Below, one piece after another: positions 1 through 5,364 of a stretch of DNA of 6,229 bases. The number at the start of each line of letters is the position of its first letter. The stretch's first letter is position 1. The notes below the pieces were generated by a model. That model saw nothing but the letters and a program-made list of their open reading frames with translations. It ran no database searches and was not told the origin of the DNA. The position numbers and the translations under genes are program-made. The DNA comes from Nitrososphaerota archaeon (lineage in GTDB: Archaea; Thermoproteota; Nitrososphaeria; Nitrososphaerales; UBA183): positions 1 through 6,229 of the forward strand of contig JAFLZI010000028.1 in NCBI GenBank assembly GCA_029785625.1. Reading direction: 5' to 3'.

Positions 1-315
1 TTGGGTGTCCTCTCCGCCGATCACCAGGAGAGCGTCGAGGCCGAGCTTCTTCACGTTCTTCATGACGAGCTCAGGTCCCCCTTCCTTCTTGTAGGGGTTC
101 GTCCTGCTCGTCAGGAGAATCGTCCCTCCTTCCGATACGATGTCTTCGACGTCTTCGTAGGTGAGGGAGACGGTGTCAGGCTCGACCAGCCCTGCCCACC
201 CCCTCCGGATTCCCGTCATCTCATACCCGTACTTCTCTCCCTGGTGCACTGCGGCCCTGATCAGCGCGTTGATTCCGCCGCAGTCCCCTCCACCGCTCAG
301 AATCCCGATTTTCAT
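1..315 (-). CDS. pfkA: 6-phosphofructokinase, N-terminal part (probably PPi-dependent), runs off the left edge
   Basis: This enzyme phosphorylates fructose 6-phosphate to fructose 1,6-bisphosphate in the cytoplasm. Only the first 105 codons are in the window, about the first third of a family member of 320-420 residues. The start MKIGILSGGGDCGGINALIR is the PfkA-family glycine-rich N-terminus, and GGTILLTSRTNP near residues 64-75 is the second conserved block. The last visible residues are IGGEDTQ, where the family has the phosphoryl-donor loop. E. coli ATP-PFK has GGDG here. An Asp at the position of E. coli Gly104, as in GGED, is the established marker of pyrophosphate-using enzymes, so I infer a PPi donor. 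The ATG at 315 is the natural start, directly before the conserved beta strand, with GAGG a few bases upstream. A promoter-like AT patch inside a palindrome lies at 340-356. The gene is downstream of a glutamate dehydrogenase remnant. PFK identity is near certain; donor choice is moderate. Confidence 0.93.
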   Translation of the reverse strand, partial: MKIGILSGGGDCGGINALIRAAVHQGEKYGYEMTGIRRGWAGLVEPDTVSLTYEDVEDIVSEGGTILLTSRTNPYKKEGGPELVMKNVKKLGLDALLVIGGEDTQ

Positions 316-339
316 GCTTCCTCGTCGGGGAACCAGAAC

Positions 340-356
340 GCCCGTTAATAACGGGC
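340..356. promoter_or_regulatory. 17-bp perfect palindrome over the pfkA TATA-like region, candidate operator
   Basis: GCCCGTTA-A-TAACGGGC is a perfect inverted repeat with 8-bp arms and one central base. Its AT core reads TTATTAAC on the minus strand, centred about 33 bp before the pfkA ATG at 315. That is slightly far for a strictly leaderless TATA box but fits a 5-10 base leader. A dyad overlapping the TATA box is where an archaeal repressor would block TBP/TFB. It does not match the TGM motif known for Thermococcus TrmB-type regulators. The operator role is inference; the palindrome itself is seen directly. Confidence 0.45.
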
Positions 357-595
357 ACTCTGCTCTGGCGAAGCGGGTCACCGACTTCCTAGCGAGGCAC
401 CTTCATGCGATCGGGGTTTCGGACGTGCAGCTCCAGCGTCGCCATCGCTGACCCCTCTTCGGCTCCCATAGGATGGTTGAGGGCCGACTTCAGAGGATGA
501 AGCCCCGATTTCAGACTCGCCCGTGGCCGCCGTCCTTCCAGGCTGGACGGTGGGGGCGCGCCCCGGCCAAAGACCGAAGGCGCCCTTGCTTCGTC
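357..595. other. Non-coding spacer between the dehydrogenase 3' end and the pfkA promoter
   Basis: About 240 bp with no convincing gene. Open frames cross it on both strands, but their translations are Arg/Pro/Gly-rich with no recognisable domain, as expected of chance frames in GC-rich DNA. I see no tRNA or CRISPR repeat. The only structure is a pair of GC-rich dyads at 527-564 just after the dehydrogenase stop codon. Confidence 0.6.
527..564. terminator. Hairpin plus GC palindrome 3' of the dehydrogenase gene (possible 3' UTR structure)
   Basis: Bases 527-535 pair with 545-553 to give a 9-bp stem (one G-T pair) with a 9-base loop, built around CCGTCC and GGACGG. It is followed directly by the 12-bp perfect palindrome GGGGCGCGCCCC at 553-564. 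Read on the minus strand this lies 32-69 bases after the dehydrogenase stop. There is no T-run, and archaeal terminators normally rely on one, so a role in RNA 3'-end stability is as likely as termination. GC-rich DNA makes such dyads easier to find by chance. Confidence 0.25.
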
Positions 596-893
596 CTACG
601 GGAAGATGCCGAGGGTCCTGACGGCGTCGGCTACCCTGCCGACGGCGACTATCATCGCGGCCGTCCTCATGTCTGTCCCGTGCTTGAGGCTGGCTGCGTG
701 CACGTCTCCGAAGGCTCCGGTGATCTTCTTCTTGAGCATGTCGTTGACCTCGGTCTCCGTCCAGCCGATCCTCTCGAGGTTCTGGACCCATTCTAGGTAG
801 CTTACGATCACCCCGCCGGAGTTGGCCAGGATGTCCGGGATGACGAAGACCTTGTTGGCATGGAGGATCTTGTCTGCCTCAGGCGTAGTGGGG
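596..893 (-). pseudogene. gdhA: Glutamate dehydrogenase, C-terminal fragment (5' part missing)
   Basis: The minus strand encodes 98 residues from PTTPEADKIL to the end GIFP. Recognisable blocks are PTTPEAD, the VFVIPDILANSGGV segment of the NAD(P)-binding domain, SYLEWVQN, and the C-terminal helix DMRTAAMIVAVGRVADAVR. Together these are diagnostic of the Glu/Leu/Phe/Val dehydrogenase family, and the SYxEWVQN form is typical of archaeal glutamate dehydrogenase, which interconverts glutamate with 2-oxoglutarate and ammonia. The full enzyme is about 415-430 residues, so some three quarters is absent. Homology ends at about 893: the next upstream codons encode S, L, R, L where the family has a conserved Gly and preceding residues. 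The first usable start (GTG at 811) would give only 71 residues without the substrate domain, so the fragment should be inactive. Leucine dehydrogenase is a less likely alternative. Confidence 0.85.
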
Positions 894-894
894 G
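889..894. other. Rearrangement or chimera junction between opposite-strand gene fragments
   Basis: Dehydrogenase homology read on the minus strand is intact up to about 892-893. Phosphofructokinase homology read on the plus strand starts at GRDAGW, whose Gly codon is 892-894. The expected preceding residue, the Met of MGRxxGW, is replaced by Trp (889-891), and an in-frame TAG follows two codons further upstream (886-888). Both genes therefore change to unrelated sequence within the same GGGGG run. The shared bases amount to about 3 G. This is a microhomology junction joining opposite strands, not a gradual decay. Confidence 0.75.
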
Positions 895-1410
895 AGAGAC
901 GCAGGATGGGTGGCGGTCCACGCGGGGATCGCCTGCGGCGCTCATGTGGTCCTAGCCCCGGAAGAGCCTGTGGACCTGGACGAGGTATGCTCGGTCCTCG
1001 AGCGGAGGAAGAGGGCGGGGAAGAAGTTCTCCCTGATAGTGGCGGCCGAGGGAGCCAGGCTCGCCAACGCCTCGCAGTCGACGGTTGGCCAGAAGCTAGA
1101 CCAGTTCGGGCATCCCGTCCTGAGAGGGATTGGGGCGCTGCTCGCCTCGGAAGTGACCGAGAGGACGGGGCTGGAGGCCAGAGAGGTCGTTCTAGGGCAC
1201 CTAGTGCGCGGAGGGCCCCCTTCGGCCTTCGACAGGGTCTATGCGACCAGGCTCGGCGCTGCGGCCGTGGACCTGATACGGGAAGGGAAGTCGGACGTCA
1301 TGGTGGCCCTTCACGGGGACGAGGTAATCCAGGTCCCGGTCGAGAAGGCTCTGAAGCCGAGGAAAGTGAGCCTGAGCCTCCTGAAGCTTGCGCAGTCCTT
1401 CGGCCGCTAG
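892..1410 (+). pseudogene. pfkA: 6-phosphofructokinase, C-terminal half (N-terminal half missing)
   Basis: This covers about 172 residues from GRDAGW to the TAG at 1408. Conserved PfkA blocks appear in order: GRDAGW (fructose 6-phosphate site), HAGIACGAHVVLAPEEP, the KKFSLIVAAEGA strand, and VLGHLVRGGPPSAFDR, which holds the substrate-binding His and Arg of the family's GHxxRGG motif. The missing part, about 170 residues, includes the donor loop and the catalytic TxD segment, so a product started at GTG 910 could not be a working kinase. A stop codon lies in frame immediately upstream. The fragment does not overlap the visible part of the pfkA at 1-315, so both could be pieces of one gene turned against itself, or this could be a second copy. 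It is followed by the aldolase gene, and adjacent pfk and fba genes are known in Thermoproteus tenax. Confidence 0.85.
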
Positions 1411-1465
1411 ACGCAACGACGACGCGGGGCGGGTCCGGGAGCGGCCAGAGGGTCAGGTTATCATA

Positions 1466-1496
1466 GGCGGAGTGGCATGGTTCCACTTGGGCCGCC
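1466..1496. other. Bulged stem-loop between the phosphofructokinase fragment and the aldolase gene
   Basis: GGCGG (1466-1470) pairs with CCGCC (1492-1496), and AGTGG (1471-1475) pairs with CCACT (1483-1487). This makes a 10-bp stem with a 4-base bulge and a 7-base loop. It begins 56 bases after the phosphofructokinase stop and ends about 30 bases before the aldolase TATA box. It could protect an upstream mRNA end, but nothing in the sequence proves a function. The rest of the 1411-1558 spacer shows only the promoter described separately. Confidence 0.25.
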
Positions 1497-1529
1497 GGGA
1501 GGGGCTCAGGCCGGACGATGGTGGCATCG

Positions 1530-1537
1530 TTAAATAC
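1530..1537 (+). promoter_or_regulatory. TATA box of the aldolase gene, leaderless arrangement
   Basis: TTAAATAC is the only A/T-rich octamer in a GC-rich spacer. Its centre is about 25-26 bp before the ATG at 1559, the TATA-to-start distance of archaeal leaderless genes. The 9-mer GCCGGACGA occurs on both sides, at 1510-1518 and 1538-1546, and may be a regulator site. This promoter supports ATG 1559 rather than the longer open frame as the aldolase start. Confidence 0.65.
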
Positions 1538-1558
1538 GCCGGACGAGGTTCGGGTTTC

Positions 1559-2308
1559 ATGAGACATGAGCGGATGGCCCCGTTCCTGAAGGATGGGAAG
1601 AGCATGCTCCTGGCCTACGACCAGGGGTTGGAGCACGGCCCGTCGAAGGACTTCGACGACAGGAACATAGACCCAGCCTTCATCATGGACATCGCGTCCA
1701 AGGGAGGGTTCTGTGGAGTGATCTTCCAGAAGGGGGTCGCTGAAAGGTACTACGACGGGAAGGTGCCGCTGATGATAAAGCTGAACGGGAAAAGCGCCCT
1801 CCCGAAAGGGGAACCCATCTCGAGCCAGGTCTGCAGCGTCGAGCAGGCGGTTTCGCTGGGGGCGAAGGGGGTCGGTTACACCATCTATCTCGGAAGCGGG
1901 AAGGAAGCCAAGATGTTCTCCGAGTTCGGCACGATCCAGGAGGAGGCCCACGAAAGGGGGTTGCCTGCAGTCGCGTGGATCTACCCACGAGGGGAGTCAG
2001 TCCAGAACGACACGTCGAAGGAGATCGTGGCCTACGCCGCGAGGGCGGGGCTGGAGCTAGGAGCTGACGCTGTGAAGATCAAGTACACGGGCGACCCCGA
2101 GACTTTCTCCTGGGCCGTCAAGGCGGCCGCGGGGGTCAAGGTGTTCATGAGCGGAGGTCCGAAAGCGCCGACCGACGAGGACTTTCTGCGACAGGTCCGC
2201 GGGGTCATGCAGGCAGGGGGGACCGGGGTAGCGGTCGGGCGGAACGTCTGGCAGCATCAGGAACCGCTCGGCATCGCCGAGAAGCTCAGGAAAGCCGTAT
2301 TCGGCTGA
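1559..2308 (+). CDS. fba: Class I fructose-bisphosphate aldolase, archaeal type
   Basis: A 249-residue cytoplasmic enzyme that reversibly splits fructose 1,6-bisphosphate into dihydroxyacetone phosphate and glyceraldehyde 3-phosphate. It is a single TIM barrel of the archaeal (DhnA/FbaB) class I family, whose members are about 250-270 residues, so it is full length. Key parts: LLAYDQGLEHGP (residues 17-28, active-site Asp21), WIYPRG (140-145, Tyr142), VKIKYTGDP (172-180, whose first Lys, 173, is the expected Schiff-base lysine by alignment with the T. tenax enzyme), FMSGGPK (196-202) and VAVGRNVWQ (224-232), which bind phosphate. The open frame extends upstream to 1388, but those residues are non-homologous. 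ATG 1559 sits about 25 bp after a TATA box and immediately before the conserved N-terminus. It would act with the adjacent phosphofructokinase. It ends 2 bp from the convergent permease gene. Confidence 0.96.
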   Translation: MRHERMAPFLKDGKSMLLAYDQGLEHGPSKDFDDRNIDPAFIMDIASKGGFCGVIFQKGVAERYYDGKVPLMIKLNGKSALPKGEPISSQVCSVEQAVSLGAKGVGYTIYLGSGKEAKMFSEFGTIQEEAHERGLPAVAWIYPRGESVQNDTSKEIVAYAARAGLELGADAVKIKYTGDPETFSWAVKAAAGVKVFMSGGPKAPTDEDFLRQVRGVMQAGGTGVAVGRNVWQHQEPLGIAEKLRKAVFG

Positions 2309-2310
2309 CT

Positions 2311-3294
2311 TCAGTTCGACAGAAGCCGCCAGGACAGGACTATCCCGAGCGCCGAGAGGACGGCTGCGAAGCCGGCAAGGACGCCGAAGTCGACCCAGAG
2401 GGGTGCCAGGACATGGTAGCCCGCGGCGGCGGCAGAAGCGGACCCTGAACCCAGCAGCATCTGCCTCACCCCGTCGACGGCGTAGCTCACAGGATTGTAC
2501 TTCACCACGGACTGGAGCCAGGAGGGCATTATGGCGACCGGGAGCATGGCGTTGCTGGCGAAGAGGAGAGGGAGGTTGAGGAGGTTGATGATGGCCATCT
2601 GGGTCTGCCAGTCGCTAGACCTCAGAGCGAGCATGACGAAAAGCGAGGAGAGTCCGAAGGACATCAGGAACAGCAGCACGAACGACCCCCCTATGGTGAG
2701 CACGCTGAAGTGAGAGATGTCCATCTGGACCCCACCCACGCTCCCCAGGACGACCGCGATGACGAGGACTATCGCCGCCTGGATTAGAGACCGCACGGTG
2801 CTCTGGGCTATCTTCCCGACCACGATGGCGCCACGCCCGACCGGGGTGCTCAGCGCCTTGTTCATGAACCCGAACCTCCTGTCCCAGACCACCGACATCC
2901 CTGAGAAGGCCGCCGTGAACAGGATTATGAAAGCTAGCATACCGGCTGCGAGGTAGGAGAAGTAGCTGGTGGTGCCGAAGGTGCCCAAGTTGAGCGCGCC
3001 CGCTTCGGCCGGGGTGACCCCGGGGAGGCTCGTGAAGATCTTGCCGATGTTGAAAGCGAGGCCGAACAAGCCCAGCCAGACCACAGGCTGGACCAGGGAT
3101 ATGATCAGCTGGACGGGGTTCTTGTACCACTTCACCAGGTCCCTGTTGGTAAGCGCCCACAGGCCGTGGAGGGGGCTCTTGTTGAGCTTCGGAGCCGCGC
3201 GGAACGACCTCTCCATCTCCCGTTCCTTCTTTTCCTCCTCTATCGCCTGCTCTTGGGTCGTGACCGTGGACCTAGCCGGGATGCTGTCCGCCAT
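2311..3294 (-). CDS. ABC-2 type transporter permease
   Basis: The membrane half of an ABC-2 exporter, probably pairing with the ATPase gene just upstream to move a drug, lipid or other hydrophobic compound out of the cell; the substrate cannot be read from the sequence. Starting at ATG 3294 it has 327 residues. A charged cytoplasmic N-terminus rich in Glu and Lys (about 14-32) precedes six hydrophobic spans near 60-83, 112-136, 168-188, 198-224, 234-257 and 300-324. Family signatures are NKALSTPVGRGAIVVGK in the cytoplasmic loop and PVAIMPSWLQ followed by NPVSYAVDGVRQ before the last span. Two starts compete: GTG 3300, one base after the ATPase stop, or ATG 3294, which has AGGTGA seven bases upstream. 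I chose the ATG because that ribosome-binding site matches the archaeal 16S tail and fits the spacing. Its 3' end faces fba. Confidence 0.93.
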   Translation of the reverse strand: MADSIPARSTVTTQEQAIEEEKKEREMERSFRAAPKLNKSPLHGLWALTNRDLVKWYKNPVQLIISLVQPVVWLGLFGLAFNIGKIFTSLPGVTPAEAGALNLGTFGTTSYFSYLAAGMLAFIILFTAAFSGMSVVWDRRFGFMNKALSTPVGRGAIVVGKIAQSTVRSLIQAAIVLVIAVVLGSVGGVQMDISHFSVLTIGGSFVLLFLMSFGLSSLFVMLALRSSDWQTQMAIINLLNLPLLFASNAMLPVAIMPSWLQSVVKYNPVSYAVDGVRQMLLGSGSASAAAAGYHVLAPLWVDFGVLAGFAAVLSALGIVLSWRLLSN

Positions 3295-3301
3295 ATTCAC
3301 G

Positions 3302-4306
3302 TCACCTGCGGGCCCTCATCATGGTCACCCTCTGCTTGAACGCGTCCATCTTGCCCGCTTCTTCCTCCCTGATGCTGCGCCCTGTGAACTCCAGGTAGGC
3401 TTCGTCCAGGGTAGGCTTGGTGAGCGATATCTTGGTCACATGTAGTCCCTTTGACCTGATCAGGTCGATGACCTTGATGGAGGACTCCTCGCCCGCCTCA
3501 GACTTTATCCTGTACTCATGGTCGGTCTTCTTGACGTCCTTCACCAGCGGCATCCTCTTGATGTCATCTGAGATGTCCGGGCCAGCCTCGGCCACCCCGA
3601 CCACTATGACGTCCCCACCTATGCTGGCCTTCAGCTCGCTCGGGGTCCCTATCTTTATGATGTGGCCATGGTCGACGATGGCTATCCTGTCGCAGAGGGA
3701 GTCAGCTTCCTCTAGATAGTGAGTGGTGAGGAAGAGGGTCATCCTGTAGTCCTCCTTGAGCATCCTGATGTACTTCCAGACGGCGGCCCTGGTCTGGACG
3801 TCGAGCCCCAGAGTCGGCTCGTCGAGGAAGAGGAGCTTCGGGTAGTTTATCAGCCCGCTGGCAAGCTCGAGCCTCCGCCTCATCCCGCCAGAGTAGGTGC
3901 TCACCTTCCTGTTGGCCGCGTCTTCGAGCTCCACGAGCCTGAGGAGCTCCATGGCGTGCGGCTTCGAGTTGCTCCTCGGTATCCCGTAGAGGTCCGCGCA
4001 GAGGATGATGTTTTGCAGCCCCGTAAGGTCTTCGTCTGCAGTGTACTCCTGTGGGACGACCCCCACCCTCCTCCTCACCTCGTTGGGGTGCTTGTGGATG
4101 TCGAGGCCGTCCACGGTCGCGGTCCCCCCGGACGCCCGGAGCAGGGTGGTGAGCATGCTGATCGTGGTGGTCTTGCCTGCGCCGTTGGGTCCCAGGAACC
4201 CGAATATCTCGCCCTCGTATATCTCGAAGGAGACGCCGTCGACCGCCTTGAGGCTCCCGAAGGATCTCGAGAGACCCTCCACCTTTACGATTGTCTGCTG
4301 GCTCAT
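3302..4306 (-). CDS. ABC transporter ATPase, DrrA/CcmA-like exporter type
   Basis: A 334-residue nucleotide-binding subunit that would drive the permease encoded next to it. Every ATPase motif is intact: Walker A GPNGAGKTT (39-47), Q-loop Gln86, signature YSGGM (138-142), Walker B LLFLDEP with catalytic Glu163, the D-loop GLD, and switch His196 in LTTHYLEEAD. After residue 225 there is a C-terminal regulatory domain of the DUF4162 kind, about 230-315, ending TLDEAYLEFTG, then a short basic tail. This layout is that of drug and antibiotic exporter ATPases such as DrrA. ATG 4306 overlaps the padR stop as ATGA, with GGAG eight bases upstream, so translation is probably coupled. The stop is one base from a GTG and eight from the chosen permease ATG. 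The substrate is unknown. Confidence 0.95.
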   Translation of the reverse strand: MSQQTIVKVEGLSRSFGSLKAVDGVSFEIYEGEIFGFLGPNGAGKTTTISMLTTLLRASGGTATVDGLDIHKHPNEVRRRVGVVPQEYTADEDLTGLQNIILCADLYGIPRSNSKPHAMELLRLVELEDAANRKVSTYSGGMRRRLELASGLINYPKLLFLDEPTLGLDVQTRAAVWKYIRMLKEDYRMTLFLTTHYLEEADSLCDRIAIVDHGHIIKIGTPSELKASIGGDVIVVGVAEAGPDISDDIKRMPLVKDVKKTDHEYRIKSEAGEESSIKVIDLIRSKGLHVTKISLTKPTLDEAYLEFTGRSIREEEAGKMDAFKQRVTMMRARR

Positions 4307-4731
4307 AGGCTCTTCTCCAGCCTGGATACCCTCGTTGCGAGCTCCCTGACCTGTTTGGCGCTCGCGGCGAGCTTCTCGTCCTTCGACTGTGCGAGGTCTT
4401 CGAGATACGAGAGGTTGTTCGAGATCTCTCCGAGGACCCCCTCCACTGACCTCGGGCCGGATCGGCTCGCCTTGGCGGGCCAGTCGGCCTCGGCCCTGCC
4501 CTGCGGAGTTATTTCGTACTTATTGTCCGTCTTGCGCTTCTTCACCAGACCCTCCTCGGCCATCTGCTGGAGCATAGGGTACACCGAACCAGGCGAGGGC
4601 CTCCACCACCCCCTGCTCCCAGACTCCATCGCGTCCATGATCTCGGCGCCGTTCATCGGCTGCTTGGCCACGATCATGAGGATCCAGGTCCTGAGACCCC
4701 TGTGAGCGCGTTTCGTCCAGTCCATCCACAT
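4303..4731 (-). CDS. PadR-family transcriptional regulator of the ABC operon
   Basis: A 142-residue DNA-binding repressor. Residues 10-82 form the PadR winged helix: RTWILMIVAKQPMNGAEI (14-31), the hallmark RPSPGSVYPMLQQMAEEGLV (44-63) and a wing ending YEITPQGRAE (72-81). Residues 96-142 are Leu- and charge-rich and should form the dimerising helix of the family. PadR proteins commonly repress a drug-exporter operon that contains their own gene and release DNA on ligand binding. Here padR is first, followed by the ATPase with an ATGA overlap, which fits that logic. ATG 4731 is used; ATG 4725 is an alternative that shortens the protein by two residues. A 9-bp direct repeat lies right at the start codon. 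Family assignment is firm; autoregulation is inferred. Confidence 0.94.
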   Translation of the reverse strand: MWMDWTKRAHRGLRTWILMIVAKQPMNGAEIMDAMESGSRGWWRPSPGSVYPMLQQMAEEGLVKKRKTDNKYEITPQGRAEADWPAKASRSGPRSVEGVLGEISNNLSYLEDLAQSKDEKLAASAKQVRELATRVSRLEKSL

Positions 4732-4752
4732 ATCGGTTATCCTATATCGGTT
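4730..4752. promoter_or_regulatory. Direct-repeat candidate PadR operator
   Basis: ATATCGGTT occurs twice, at 4730-4738 and 4744-4752, 14 bp apart start to start. The copies lie between the TATA-like box at 4765-4772 and the padR start, so they would cover the transcription start. Two identical AT-containing 9-mers in such GC-rich DNA at the first gene of a PadR operon are a good candidate for autoregulation. Direct rather than inverted symmetry is less usual for a dimeric regulator, and the 14-bp period is not an integral number of helical turns. Confidence 0.5.
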
Positions 4753-4764
4753 TTCCGAGCCTGT

Positions 4765-4772
4765 AGTTAAAC
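4765..4772 (-). promoter_or_regulatory. TATA-like box of the padR-ABC operon
   Basis: On the minus strand this reads GTTTAACT, centred about 37 bp before the padR ATG at 4731. With the usual TATA-to-start distance, transcription would begin near 4742, giving a leader of about 10 bases and placing the ATATCGGTT repeats at the start site. Confidence 0.45.
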
Positions 4773-4818
4773 CTTGCTCAGTGGTGCTCGCTGACAGGTG
4801 CGAGAGGCGCGGCTCCCC

Positions 4819-5220
4819 CTACCCGCCCTTGACGACGTAGTCCCCTGTCTCGGAGTCCCTGAGGTAGATGGCCCTCCACGGGCAGGACTCGGCCGCCCGC
4901 TTCAGCCTCTCCAGCTCGACGAGGGGTTCATCCGCGTCGGCGATCCCCAGGGGCTCGCCCCCGATCTGCCTCCGCTCCAGGGAGAAATGCTCGGGCGCCA
5001 CCACCGCGCAGAACCCCGTCCCCAGGCACAGGTCCTCGACGATGCCTGCCTTCACCTTCTTCCCCTCGACGGTCACTATCTCTATCTCTCCGCGTTTCTG
5101 GAGGTTGGCCTTCCTGATGTCGGGGTTGCGTACTATGGCGTCGGAGATGGACTCCCCGTGCCGCTTGGCGTTGAGGAGCATCCTGAACGCCTTCTCGGTA
5201 AGCTCCACGGACTGGCTCAT
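4819..5220 (-). CDS. [3Fe-4S] ferredoxin-domain protein with a VapB-antitoxin-like N-terminus
   Basis: A 133-residue protein with two apparent parts. Residues 4-31 (VELTEKAF, then LLNAKRHGESISDAIVR) resemble the N-terminal pattern of VapB/DUF217-type antitoxins, in which a short strand is followed by K-x-x-G-E-S-x-S-D-x-I-x-R. Residues 57-122 resemble small [3Fe-4S] ferredoxins: C65-LGTGF-C71, then APEHF (75-79), and C113-P before AIYL. Three cysteines are present, and Thr68 occupies the position of the second cysteine of a [4Fe-4S] ferredoxin, so a [3Fe-4S] cluster and electron transfer are expected. About 25 residues (32-56) link the parts. ATG 5220 lies about 24 bp after a TATA-like GAAATAC, so the gene is probably leaderless and separately transcribed. 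The ferredoxin call is firm; the antitoxin likeness is from pattern only. No toxin gene is adjacent. Confidence 0.78.
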   Translation of the reverse strand: MSQSVELTEKAFRMLLNAKRHGESISDAIVRNPDIRKANLQKRGEIEIVTVEGKKVKAGIVEDLCLGTGFCAVVAPEHFSLERRQIGGEPLGIADADEPLVELERLKRAAESCPWRAIYLRDSETGDYVVKGG

Positions 5221-5240
5221 GCCCTAAATCCGCGAGGCCG

Positions 5241-5247
5241 GTATTTC
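5241..5247 (-). promoter_or_regulatory. TATA-like box of the ferredoxin gene
   Basis: The minus strand reads GAAATAC here, centred 24 bp before the ATG at 5220. That position fits a leaderless archaeal transcript and supports this start codon; no ribosome-binding site is evident. Confidence 0.5.
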
Positions 5248-5285
5248 TCTGCAGTCCCTAATCCGGACGCATTCCCGCCACACCA

Positions 5286-5299
5286 CCGGCGGCCGCCGG
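5286..5299. repeat. 14-bp perfect GC palindrome in the spacer before the ferredoxin gene
   Basis: CCGGCGGCCGCCGG reads the same on both strands. It is in the 144-bp gap after the cysteine-rich gene stop (5365) and upstream of the ferredoxin TATA box. It could end or stabilise the upstream transcript or be a binding site, but there is no T-run and chance is a real possibility in DNA this GC-rich. Confidence 0.3.
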
Positions 5300-5364
5300 G
5301 GCGCTCCCGCCGGAGACGAGCAGGACCGGAGGCCCTCCATCTCGAAACTGGCGCATTGGCGGGG

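Noticed and set aside
378..796. Open frames on both strands across the spacer and the gdhA fragment
   Set aside because: Their compositions are low-complexity and Arg/Gly/Pro-rich, they conflict with clear dehydrogenase homology at 596-893, and nothing recognisable lies in 378-595.
596..811. A free-standing 71-residue gene starting at GTG 811
   Set aside because: Dehydrogenase homology continues without a break upstream to about 893, so this is only the tail of the C-terminal gdhA fragment; GTG 811 is an internal Val codon.
910..1410. A complete 166-residue gene starting at GTG 910
   Set aside because: The GTG is an internal Val of the phosphofructokinase fold (GRDAGWVAVHAG). The homology starts before it, and the N-terminal catalytic half is absent.
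1388..1558. A 57-residue N-terminal extension of the aldolase
   Set aside because: The extension has no family homology, overlaps the phosphofructokinase stop region and contains the TATA box; archaeal class I aldolases start near ATG 1559.
1298..1951. A 217-codon minus-strand open frame
   Set aside because: It lies opposite the pfk fragment and the well-supported aldolase, and its translation shows no conserved pattern.
3719..4705. A 328-codon plus-strand open frame
   Set aside because: It is antisense to the ABC ATPase and padR genes, both of which have full motifs. Long antisense frames are common in GC-rich coding DNA, and this one shows no domain.
4819..5220. A toxin-antitoxin operon
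   Set aside because: The VapB-like segment is fused to a ferredoxin, and no PIN-domain or other toxin gene is next to it.
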